From assembly GCA_020746875.1 (NCBI GenBank), contig JAGTJL010000029.1, positions 1-64,000 on the forward strand: a stretch of DNA of 64,000 nt, in the 5' to 3' direction. Within the stretch, counting starts at the first letter, position 1. Every line of letters starts with the position of its first letter. The stretch is from Rhexocercosporidium sp. MPI-PUGE-AT-0058 (Eukaryota > Ascomycota > Leotiomycetes > Helotiales). Below, in pieces: positions 1-11,136 of this stretch. The notes beneath the pieces were generated by a model that saw nothing but the letters and a program-made list of their open reading frames with translations, did not search any database and was not told the origin of the DNA. A program made the translations under genes and the position numbers.

Positions 1-830
1 AAAATACGCGCAACGTCGAGATTTAAGGCTTAACTCAATTAAAATATAAGTACTATACGATAGCTATAGTATAATAGATAATAAGTCGTCGTTAATTAAA
101 AAGAGTAATTACTCGTCCTTTTTACCGCATTTCTTAAGATTTATTTAACTTTTTAATAAGATTTAACGAGAATAATTAACTTTTATTAATTAAAAACAAA
201 TATAATAAAAGGTTTTATAAGCGGCTTTTAAAAATTAAAGAATTAATCGCCGTCTTAAATACTTTTAAATTGTTTAAGGCGTGGATAAGACGCTATTCGG
301 GCTTTTAATTTATAAAATACGCTAAAATAACGACACTTTAGTTATAAGAATTAATAAATTAATTAAATATAAAAGTAATGTAAAGAAAGTGATATTAATA
401 TTGAATTTACTCCCTCATATATATACTAACTTAATAAAAGAGCTGAGCGCATAAGTAAAAAATAATTAATAAATCGATTAAAATGCGCCTCTCTATTAAT
501 TTATTTTAGGCGCTTTAAACGAAATTAATAATAACGGCAATTATTCTTTATAATATAAGTCCATTTGCTCGCAAAAGCTTTAAAAGTCTTAATAAAGTAT
601 TCCAAGCTTAATTTAAGTAATATTTTCGGTATTACGACCTTAAGCTCACGTTAAAATTAATAACCGATTTACGGCTTAACTAAAGCAATTTATATACGTA
701 CGGCTATAAAGCTTATTTTATAATTAAAACCGAAAAGCTTTCTATTAAAAAAGAGCTTTTAAAGTAAATTTACGAGCGCACCTTAATTACTTAATTAAAT
801 ACGTCTCATTTAATATTTATAAAATCTAAG
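1..830. other. AT-rich RIP-degraded sequence, no gene seen
   Basis: Composition is overwhelmingly A/T with very frequent TpA and stops in all frames. I see no recognisable protein segment. It is probably the 5' part of the copia element that follows, but no LTR could be placed. Confidence 0.5.
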
Positions 831-3202
831 TGCTTTAATTATAATATATAATAATAACTCAAAATATTACTTTTAACGAAACCCTCTTTTATTTAAGCTC
901 TTTAAATATAGAAAAAGCGGTCGGCCAGCCGCGCTTAATATTAAAAGATTTTATAAAAATATTAAAAAAAAAAAAGGGAAATTAAGACGTTAATTTTATT
1001 ATAATTAACTGACTAAGCGCATTTAATACATTAAAATCAAAAACACCGTTTATTACTCTGAATAAAAAATAATTAAATAAAATAATAAGCGCTATAAAAG
1101 TCGACGAGCCTATAAGTTCAAAAGTGTTAAAACCTTTAGTTAAGCTTTTAAGGTCAGGGGTAAAGCCATTTACTCCCCCTTTAATTAAGTTAATAAAAAT
1201 AAATACGCCACTTTTAGTTAATTTAATAGTTCTTAACTTTATTTAACCGCTTATTAATAAGAACTCAGGGGTAATTTAATTAAGAAAGAGTATTAAACTT
1301 CTTATTTATAAATACCTTAATTAAGTCTTAAAACAAGCCAATACTTTAAAATAGTTAGCGTTTAAAAGCGTAATTAAGAAAAGTGTCTTACGTAATATAT
1401 TAAACTTTTAGAGTAATATAAGCCTTAAGCAGAAGTCAATATTATAAATTATAATTTACTTTAAAAGGCTATATAACCGAAAGCGCAGTCTTAAGCGTCG
1501 AAAAGCACTTAAAGAAAGTGTCGGCCTTAAGCAATTAAAAGCTTTGCTTTAAATAATTAAATATAAAAAGCATTTATAATTATTAAAATTAAAAGAAAAT
1601 AAAGAGTTAAGTTTACGCTTATTATTCTTAGCTTTAATTAAATTAAATTCCGGCTTACTTAAACCTTTTAAAAAAAAAGAATAAAAGACTAAGTAATTAA
1701 TAAAGGTCGAAAGACTTAAGTTAATAATAAAATAATAAAACCAAATTAAAGCGTTTATATAATAATTATTAAAAAGTTAATTACGGAATTATTATAACCG
1801 TTAAATAATTACGAGTACTTAGAGGATTTTTTAAAGACTTTTTGGCTTAGTTAAAAACTAGTATAAAAAGACGGAAAAGACTTAAGCGTAATTTACGCTA
1901 TTATATTAACGTTTATACTTAAAAATGTCGAAATTCGATAATTAATTAAGCTCTTACAAATTTATTAATTATAAATGTTTAAGAACTTATTAAATTAAAA
2001 AGACTTTAGGGACTACTTGTTAAGAAAATATTTTCGAGCCGACGCTATTAAAGAAATTATTAACCTTAAGTCGCGTAACTATTAAAAAGTCGTCAAATAT
2101 GCTTTTACTATTAAGTAATTAATTCCTTTAAAATAAATATTTTACGCTAAAGTCGATTCGTTAAAGTATTTAACCCGTTGTCGCTCCCGAGTCGTTATAA
2201 GAAAAGACTTATAATTTAAAACGTTAATTTTATTAACTTATATAATTATTTTAATTACTTACTCCTTTAGAACCGCTATAACTATTATAACTTAATTTAA
2301 TTTAAAAATAATTTAATTTAATATAATAAATGCTTTTATTAACGCTAAACAAAATAAGACAAGTATTTATATACGCTATTATTTATTAAACGGTTTTAAA
2401 TAAGACGGAATAATAATAGAAGTTAATCGCGTACTTTACGGACTTAAGGACTTACTAACGCTATAATACGGTGACTTTACTTATACTTTAACAACTTTAA
2501 CGTTAATTATTTATAAAAAAGAGTCTTATATATTTATAAACGAGTAACGTATAATATTTATAATATTTTATATCGACGATATTTAAGTGTTTTATTATAT
2601 TTTAGCTTTTAAAGACGTCAAATTAATTATTAACGGCTTAAATATAATATATAAGCTTATTAAAGGAAAATAAACGGAGTAGTTCTTAGGCGTTTATATT
2701 ATTAAAAATTAATTAACGAAGAATATCTCTTTAATATACGACACTTATATTTAAAAGGTTATTCTTTAATTTAAGTTAATAAATAGAAATTACTTAAGTA
2801 TATTATTACCTTAAGTCGAATTATTAAAGAATTAAGAATAAGCTACTTTAGTTTAAATTAAGGAATTTTAAGAGAAGGTTAAATTAGTGCTTTATATTAT
2901 AATTATATTACGTATAAACGTTGCTTTTACTACTTTAAGGCTTTTTTATTTTTTAATTAATTCTTTTCGAGAGCACTTAATTATAATTAATTAAATAATT
3001 TATTACCTTTTCGGTACTCGTTTCTTAGCGATTACTTATAGTTATAAGCTGCGCGACTCCTACTTTATAATAATATTAAATGCTTCTTTTACAGACGATA
3101 TCGAGATAAGGCGATTTTTTAATAAATATATTTTTATACTTTTTAAAGGTTTAATCCTTTAAAGAATAGCTTTATAAAATATAATTATTACGTCGACAAC
3201 AT
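830..3202 (+). pseudogene. RIP-degraded Ty1/copia pol, 5' segment
   Basis: Reading plus-strand frames through stops gives a copia polyprotein. A possible zinc-knuckle-like stretch lies near 830-890 (KCFNYNIYNNNSKYYF). From about 2150 reverse transcriptase is clear: NAFINAKQNKTSIYIRYY, VNRVLYGLKD, then YIDDI (the YVDD active-site box) near 2570. From about 3000 RNase H-type sequence follows (LFGTRFLAITYSYKLRDS, then NASFTDDIEIRRFF). Many Trp and Gln codons read TAG or TAA, as expected from RIP. The frame breaks near 3200, where a Tc1 element is inserted, and resumes near 4590. No LTRs were found. Confidence 0.75.
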
Positions 3203-4580
3203 ACTATACTTAGTCAGATTAATTAGCCGAGAACGCGTAAAAGCGCGACTTTTCGTGTTACTTATTTTCCTTCCTTATTTATTCGACAACAAAATGCCAC
3301 CATAACGTAGACCCCTCGGTGCTATATCACTAAATATTACTTATAAGAAGGATATTACTTTATACAAAAGAGGTCGAATCGAACAGGCTTATGCTGATGG
3401 TATAAAAACCAAAGGTATTTAGATCCTCTTCAAAGTCTCTCGCTCAGCCGTTAGGTCTACCCTCGCCCTCGCACATTTACGCGTTAAAGGCGTTTCTTAA
3501 CCTAGACTTAATACTACGAAAACTTATACCGTACGAGACTTACGATCTCTCGTTCGCTATATTAAGAATTTCCCCGGCGATACTTATTAGTAAGTCTGTG
3601 ACGCCTAAGGGATGAAATATTCAGACTTTACGATTAAGCGAGAGCTTTTGAAATATAATATACGCAATTGGAAGGCTGCGAAAAGACCTGAGCTCACGGA
3701 AGAACATCGAGCTGCGCGGCTTGCTTAGTGTATACGCCATAGAAATATAAGCCACGAGGAATGGGGCCTTGTAATGTGGAGTGACGAGTGTTTTGTAGAG
3801 CGGGGGAAGGGCAAGAAGACGAAATAGGTATTTCGCACCTCGGCTCAAAAATGGGACTACGACATAATCGAGACTTACAAAGCGTTAAAAGGCATGATTA
3901 TAATAGTCTGGGGATGCTTTTAGGATAACGGGCGATCCGATTTATACGTTATGGATCGAGATTTTAAGTCTAAGAAGCATGGGTATTCTGCTAACTCGTA
4001 CATCGAGGTTTTGGATGGCTAGGTTAAGCCGTGGTTTGAGATATTAGACGATCTGGGCTATATATTTATATAAAATAACGCCTTTATTTATACTGCTTAT
4101 AAGGTCCGGGATTAGTTTGTAGAGCGTGGCATAATCGTTATGGATTGGCTACCTTATAGCCCAGATCTTAACCCGATCGAGCACATCTGGCACTTCTTTA
4201 AGTAGATGATAATAGAAATGTACCCTAAACTCTTAGCGTATAAAGGAAAGTCGGAGTAGGATCGCGAAGATATAGAAGAGGCTCTCAAAGTGTATTAGGC
4301 AGCTATTCCGAAAGTAAGGTTCGATGCTTTGTATTGTATTATAAGCTATAAGATAGAGGCTTATATCGCGGCAGATAGGTGGCAAACGAAATATTAAGGT
4401 CAGTTTTGCTCATATACTTTTAATTTTTAGATATAATTAAAGAGAAGAAGCTAATAAATCAATAGGTATAATTTCTATATGAATAGCTTTAAAATTGGTA
4501 GAGTTATATAAGTAAATAGGTGTGGTAAGAAATTCAAGGTTTTGCCCGCTCGCTTAATTGGCCTTTTAATCTGGAGGGGG
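3203..4580 (+). mobile_element. Tc1/mariner DNA transposon nested in copia
   Basis: The plus frame from about 3373 to 4396 reads as a Tc1-type DDE transposase with few stops: SDECFVERGKGK (first Asp), VWGCF, then NNAFIYTA near 4075 where family members have DNA with a catalytic Asp, so that residue appears lost, and YSPDLNPIEHIWHFF near 4160. The frame ends at WQTKY. Stops sit mainly at expected Trp or Gln positions, consistent with RIP. Imperfect inverted ends can be aligned (TCAGATTAATTAGCC on the left against CCAGATTAAAAGGCC on the reverse of the right). Exact ends are uncertain by about 10 bases. The element interrupts the RNase H region of the surrounding copia element. It is not expected to be active. 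Confidence 0.75.
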
Positions 4581-4585
4581 ACAGT

Positions 4586-5020
4586 AAGTAAAACTTCTTA
4601 AAGTTAAGCATATCGATAAAGAACTTATAATACTTTAGCAATTCTTTTAAAAATTACGCCTTAATGTAAAAGCAACTTAAATAAGTTTTTATAATAATTA
4701 ATAAATAATTCGGTTAATCGTTAGTAAAAATCAACGTATTTTTCTTAAATTACATTACGTTAATATTTAAAATATATAATTACGTTAAGAGTTTTAAAAA
4801 AGTACTTTTATAATAGAATATCTTCTTATAAGCTATATATTAACTAACGGACTTATTAAAAACCTCTTTCGATAGAAATTTAAAGTATTTATTACTTTTA
4901 TTAACTTAATAAATATTTATGCTTAATTAAAGTAACTCCTTTAAAAGACTCACTTTAAAGTAATCTTTTATATATATTTTTTACTTTTTATTTATTTTTA
5001 AAGTAATTATATAATAAGTT
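4586..5020 (+). pseudogene. Ty1/copia RNase H, 3' segment after Tc1 insertion
   Basis: The frame resumes as KLLKVKHIDKELIIL, then FFKLRLNVKAT-like sequence, a NNQQIIRL-like box (CDNQQTIRL in intact copia), LHYVNI and LTNGLIKN (ADGLTKN in intact copia). This is the C-terminal RNase H of copia pol and continues the segment that ends near 3200. Multiple TAA/TAG stops make it a relic. Confidence 0.7.
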
Positions 5021-6668
5021 TACTTTTTAATTAAAGAGCTTTATTTATATTATTATATATTCTTTTATAAAATTCTCTTTTATAAATTTCCATTTATAAT
5101 TTTATTTTATTAAAAATTAATTAAGTTTAGAGGTATAAATTACTACATTTTAAAAAGCTAATTACTCTTAACAATTCTTTAATTTAAAGGTAAACGTAAG
5201 CTTTAATTTCTAAAATATAAGGGGACACTTAAAAAGTAAAAGGTTCTTAAGCTTTAAAAAATAAAAGAGTAATTTATTTATTAAAAAGTAAAAGACTTAA
5301 AACCTCCTGAATTAGTTCACTTAAAGCATTAATTATTATATTAATCAGCTCCTTAACGCGAGTAGCTTAAGCCTTTTACTTAAGAGTAAAAATAACTCCA
5401 TAAATAAATATAACTTAAAAGGCCAGAATACTAAGGCCAGACTATAGGCGCGAGCAGCTCCGGTAGCAGCCTCAGCAGCGGCAGTAGCGCGAGCAGCTTT
5501 AATAGTAATAGTAATAATAAGATAATTAATTACTCCCTTACTACCCTTCTTAATAAAGAGAACACCCGCAGCGGCAATAATCTTTTCTTTAATAACACAA
5601 GTATAAATTACAAAAGCAATTAAAAACTCTTCTTTTTTTTAAAAAAAATTAATTAAATTAACTCGATTTTCTGGAAATAAAACGAGTAACTCACCGTTCT
5701 CCTTATTATTATTATCTTTATTATTACTTTTAAATCTACTAGTAGCTCTTAAAATAATTTTACTACTAAAACTAATAGTAGCGCCAGCAGTAACAGCTTT
5801 ATTAACATTACTACCTTTAAAGGCGGCACGGACCGGGATTCTTAATTACTTTAATTCCTAAAAAAAATTAATAATAAATTAAAAAGCGAGAAAAGAACGG
5901 CTAAATCGACTTACCTTTTTGCCAGCTTTATTTTCTAACGTATTATAATATATAAAAAAAGGAGCTTAAGTAATAACAAAAGTAATTACGTACTTATGGC
6001 CGGACGAATAAGTAAAGCAATAAGTATCCTTTTTAACAATATTATAATATTAACTATTACCTTTTATTTAAAAGGCGTTATTAATATAATTTAAATAAAT
6101 TACTATATAAATACTTATTAATTGCTTTAAAGCCCGGGGAACAGCAGCGGCACAGCAAGGAGCGGGGGCAGGGACAAGAGCAGCCGACAGTCGTGCCTTA
6201 ACGACGACTTTCTTTTTATTATTAATAATAACTTTAACTTATTATAAGTCAGCGGTTATTCTTTAATTAATTAATCTTTAATTAGTCAATCTCCGATTAA
6301 TAAATCGAAACTAATAAATTGAAAATCGAACCACTTATCTTACTTTAGCGAATAAATCGTCGTTCTATTATAATAATTCTGACGAAGCGCTTAAAAACAC
6401 CTATAATATTAAAGGGAGTAATTAATTAGTTAATTAATTAATAAATTAATTAAGTAGTAGATCGAGAGCAGTCGATTTATATATTGTCGAGTGTTTATAG
6501 GTTCAGATTTAATAAGAAAATCGTTAATTTATATAATTAAATTATTTACTTAATTATTATATATAAGTAAATTTATTTACTTAATTCTTTTTTATTGTTT
6601 ACTTTTACTTAATATAATTAATTATAATAATAATAACTTACTACTGTCAATTGCCTAGGAGGTGTGTT
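5020..6668. other. AT-rich sequence with short GC-rich trinucleotide tracts
   Basis: No recognised gene. Two short tracts keep a high GC content and a GCN/CAG-like triplet rhythm, about 5448-5515 and 6130-6205. On the minus strand one frame is Ala-rich around the first tract. I could not assign a protein family. The rest is A/T-rich with stops in all frames. Confidence 0.4.
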
Positions 6669-6770
6669 ATATAGGCACGGGCAACTGCTCTTTTAATATT
6701 ACACGTGACTTAATTAGGTTCTATTATTATAAACCGCCTTCAGGAGAATAACTATCTTTTCCTAATTCTT
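6669..6770 (+). repeat. LTR-like end, plus-orientation copy
   Basis: Begins TGTTATATAGGCACGGGC, then contains ACGTGACTTAATTAGGTT and CCGCCTTCAGGAGAA. The same order of motifs occurs on the opposite strand at about 15334-15427. The TG start suggests an LTR terminus. The far end could not be placed. Confidence 0.5.
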
Positions 6771-7960
6771 GGAGCTTTTAAAATCACAATTAATTACTTT
6801 AATTCAACTAAAACTGCTCATAATGCTTTAATCCACTTTTACGCCATAAAAAGCGAAGCAGACTTACTAATATTTTTAAAACACTATAAGGAGCATTATT
6901 AAAAGATAGCTACTTATTTAATTACGCTTAAGACTTCGAAATGTATAAACTTAAAAGCCTTTTATATATTTAAAAAAAAAGCATTATTATACAGAGTTTA
7001 TAATTAACGTATTTAAAGACTTTTATTAAAAGGCGCACTTATTAAACTCGTTATTAATATTAATAAAAATAAGGTATGTATTTTGCGAAACTATTATAAT
7101 AACTCCGGCTATAAAGGAAAGGAAAGCATATATTACCGCATTTCTTAGCGCTATTTCTGAAAGGGCTATTTTAAAGACTCCGCGGAATTCGTTAAAATAT
7201 ACAATAAGTGTATATTACGTAATACCAAGCAATAAAAAGAACTTATAGTTTTAATTACTTTAAATAAACTTATAAAAAAATAAGCGCTAAATATTACTTT
7301 TATATTAATATAAAACGAAAAGAAGTATTTCGTTATCGCTTAAGACAATATAAGCGATTAAGTCAAAGCTAAAGCGCTTGCTTCGAAAAAGGCTAAAAGC
7401 ATCGCTAATTTCATTTAATAAGATATTATTTACTAACACAAGCTGTTTTAAAAGCTAGTAATTAACAAAAACATAAAGAACATAAGCGAAGTCGTTAACT
7501 TATTAAATAAAATAGAAATTTAACGAATTTAAATATCGACTTATAATATAAAAACTAATAATATAATTAAGTAAAGACATGGCCTTATTAAAAATACTCT
7601 TTTTAAAATAAAAAGAGACTGAATAAGTAGCTTATTAGCGGTTCTATTTACTAACCGTATATAGTTTATAAACTTATAAATTATACCCCCTTTTATATAA
7701 TTTATAATAGAAAATTAATTCTCTTTATTAAAATACGTTATTTTACTTAAAAAAGCTTCTTTTTAAAAGATATTAAAAGTATTAATAATTTAATTTATAT
7801 TCGAACTCTTTAATATTAAATGCAAAATAATAATATAAAAGAAGTTAAACTTTAAAAAACACGCCGTAAATAAGAAGGAAAAGAAGCTTTTAACGTAAAA
7901 GAAGACATTTAAAATAAACTATTATAAGTTAAAAACTTAATTCTTAAGCACGATTTTATT

Positions 7961-8133
7961 CGAGAAATTAATATATTAAAAAGTAAAAAGCTTGACTTTC
8001 GGTGGCTAAGACTTTACGAAATTTACGAGGCTTTCTTTAAAAAGAATTATTATAAGCTAAAAAAGTTAAAAGTCGACGGTATACTCCTCCGTAATGCTTT
8101 TATAATTAATTGCCTTAAGTTATTTTATAAATA
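7961..8133 (+). pseudogene. Degraded retroelement integrase C-terminal segment
   Basis: One plus frame reads REINILKSKKLDFRWL, YEIYEAF, then LKVDGILLRNAF and LKLFY. The KLDFRW...PY-like box followed by a DG-L-R-F--N-LK pattern resembles the C-terminal part of Ty3/gypsy-type integrases of fungal LTR elements. The upstream 1.2 kb keeps a loosely open frame with scattered stops but was not identified. Sitting only 1.3 kb after an LTR-like end is unusual, so the element is probably deleted or rearranged. Confidence 0.4.
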
Positions 8134-9085
8134 AAAGCGCTTTATTTATTATAAAAACAATAAGCTTTTAGCGACAACTTAATATAATAATAATAAAGAC
8201 TAGCTTAAACTTAATCTTAAGGAACGAAATTTATAAAGCCTTAAAGACTTTAAAAAGCCTACGAGATAAGTTATATAAAATAATAAAATTATTATTAAAG
8301 TACTTAAAAGATTAACTCACGTAAAACGAAATTAATATTAAGTCGTTACTTACTCTTCTAATAAGTAGCCTAATCGTTACGACTAATATTACTAATTATT
8401 CCTTATTATAATTTTCACAGCTCGTTGCTTAGTATTATCGAACGCTAAATTATAATAAGGACATACCTTTTATATTTTACAAAAGGGACGAAAATTAAAG
8501 CATAATAGTAGAGGCATATACTAAAACACTAAGGGCTTTCCCTTAAATAACGAAAAATCCCCTTAACACTTTAAACACTATTTACGGCTATAAATACCTT
8601 TTAATCGCACTTATAAGTCGTTCCGTAATAATAATATTAATATCTCAGTCGAGCCAAACAGTATATTTGCGATAGCTGCCCTTTAAATAATTTAATACTA
8701 CTAACGCTAGACGTATAAGCTCGAAAACCTGTAAATACAGTAATTATTAGTATTTTATAAAGCTAAAAAAGCCCTTAAGAAACTCAAAGAGAGTTTTAAC
8801 TCCGTAAAGTAGTTTAATTAAATTAAGTCGACTATAGCTTACGTTATAAAAAAGCAGAATTTAATCGAACACTTACTTCTTATTAAATCTTAAGAAGAGT
8901 TAAATAACAAATTAAATAAGGTTCTTTTGACGAGCCGTTTTAAAGCGTTAATAATCTTAATATATTAATAAGCTAAGCGCTAAAGACAATAACTCCCCGA
9001 GATACATTATTAAAGTAAGCTTATATAATAAGTCCTTAAAGGTAATTAAAGACTAGAAATTCTTCTTTAATATTACTTAAATACT
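8134..9085. other. AT-rich degraded sequence, no gene recognised
   Basis: Short open stretches on the plus strand (for example near 8760-8900) suggest former coding sequence, but no family could be assigned. Confidence 0.4.
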
Positions 9086-11136
9086 TTATCCGAGGGGCTG
9101 CCATCAGGATTACACTGCCCAGATCTGCACCGTGCCTCGGCTAATTCTGATCAATAAGAGAGCCGTATTTCAGAGAAAAACAGTAGATATTTATTAACTT
9201 TTATAAAATTCTACAAAACAAGGCCTAATTTTACAAAGATATATATCGCACTGTTTATAATTATATTAATTAAGATTACTTTTTAAAAAACGACCCTTAT
9301 TTACAGCGATTTCTCTTAATACAACTCTTTTCTGCGGCCGGTCTCTAAACCTCCCTCCTTTACACGTAACATACCAGTCCTTCGTAGCTATCTTAATACG
9401 TTAATAAGTATATAAAAGTCTAAAATCGGCCTCTTAGCTTATAATAAAGACTCTCTTTTTTAGATTATAATAAGGGGTAGCCTCAGACTTTGTAAATAGA
9501 CCGTCGACGAGTACTTTTTTGAATTCTTATTAGCTGTGAAAGGACAATTTGCGTAGCTCCTTTATCTTAAAACGCTTAATTAATAAATAGCAATTCACAA
9601 AGATAAGCCGGAATATCTAATGCTCGATAGCCTAATAGCCGCCCTTACGCACTTTACGTAAACTAAGCTTTTAAGCGATTAAATGATCCCTTTTATTCAC
9701 AGCTCCTATTTTATAATTATATTAATTAACGACGACAAGTATATTTAGCTTTTTAATAGCCTCTCTTTTGTCGAATATAACCCGCGAGGTTTTTGCCTTA
9801 AAGTTAATCTCCTTAGGACGCTTTCTATCACGTTCGACAGTATCTTTAGCGAATAAGACTGATATTATAAATAATATAAAAGCTTAATCCTTTTAGCTAA
9901 TTTATAGCGTTTTGCCGTCCGTTATAAGGAAGGTATAAAGTAATCCCTATTGAATAATATCGTTCTTATTTAACTTCTTTAAATTAAAGAGTTCTTTAAT
10001 AATTCTAGAATTAATTCGACACGTGCCGATGATACTAAATCTAAGGGTTCTTATATAAGCGACGAATTTAATTAATATAAAAAAATTATTTAAGAAGCAA
10101 TAGTATCCGTAACTTATTAAAGGCTCTAATAATTGCTATAAAAGCTTTAAAACCACGGCCTGGGTCTTATTCCCTCCTTTACCTGATTTCTTTATACCAT
10201 TAAATGCCATAAGTATAGGAATGTCCACAGGGCCATTTCCGGCTCTAAGGATATATTAATTCTAATAAAGGATAAATCCGAGACAAGCAATTACCTATAC
10301 TTTAAAGCCCGTAAGTATTAGCTTATTTAGTACCGTAATAGCCTCTTTAATATGCCCCTCGTACCGGATAATATACTCATCTACAGTAACATCTCGTCTG
10401 AGAACATACACCGAAAGGTTCACATCCTAGACGTACTTTAACAGCTTATCTACTTATTAAAAGTTAATTAAATTCGTGCCTAGTATTAAGTATTATATAC
10501 TTACTCGTTCGTACGATCCCTCGGCTTTATTTCCGGCTAGCCTCACACGCATATATAATTCTTAGAACCTGTTTTTCGACATATATAATATAATATCGTG
10601 ATAAGCGAGAAACCTCTTATTTAATTAATAATTAAAGATCTCGTATTATATATTATAAGTTATATAAATTCGTATGGCAAAATAAGTATAAAACTCTTTA
10701 GGCGTAGTAAGGTATTAAAGGAGGAATCGAGTATATAGACTAGAATTATCCTCTGGCTCCCGGATATGATTATTTATCTTCTTTATTATCTAATCTATAA
10801 TTTCCGGGGTAAAATACATAATAAAAAGCGACAGCAGATTATTTGCATCGACGCCCTCTAGCAAGCGGATCTTAAGAGGGAAATTAAGTAATCGCATAGG
10901 ATAAAAACGATCCCCGTGACTTTTAAGTAGTGCAGTATCCGGTTTACGAGTACCTAAATCCGTAGGATTAGTTACTATATCCTCTGGCATACTAGTAATG
11001 ATAGAATTAATAATTTTAAATAGGAATTAAGGGTTTATTTACATATTAATAATACGCCGGACTTTTGATATTCCTTCGGAATAATTATTATTCCGCCCCG
11101 GGATAAGTGTAATCCTAATGGCAGCCCCTCGGATAA
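9086..11136 (-). mobile_element. piggyBac-like DNA transposon with 31-bp TIRs
   Basis: Near-perfect terminal inverted repeats of 31 bp lie at 9086-9116 and 11106-11136 (TTATCCGAGGGGCTGCCAT on each side, 30 of 31 matching). The minus strand encodes a RIP-degraded DDE_Tnp_1_7 (piggyBac-type) transposase. It includes FTPEIID with IIKKINNHIREPED near 10770-10810, then FLAYHDII and MSKNRF, and the catalytic block DVTVDEYIIRYEGHIKEAI near 10380 followed by GPVDIPILMAFNG-like sequence. The longest intact piece is 10790-10990. The flank is TA/TA, not the TTAA typical of piggyBac, so the target duplication is unsettled. Stops make it non-functional. Confidence 0.75.

Noticed and set aside
3621..3848. 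75-aa minus-strand frame
   Set aside because: Antisense shadow of the Tc1 transposase read on the plus strand.
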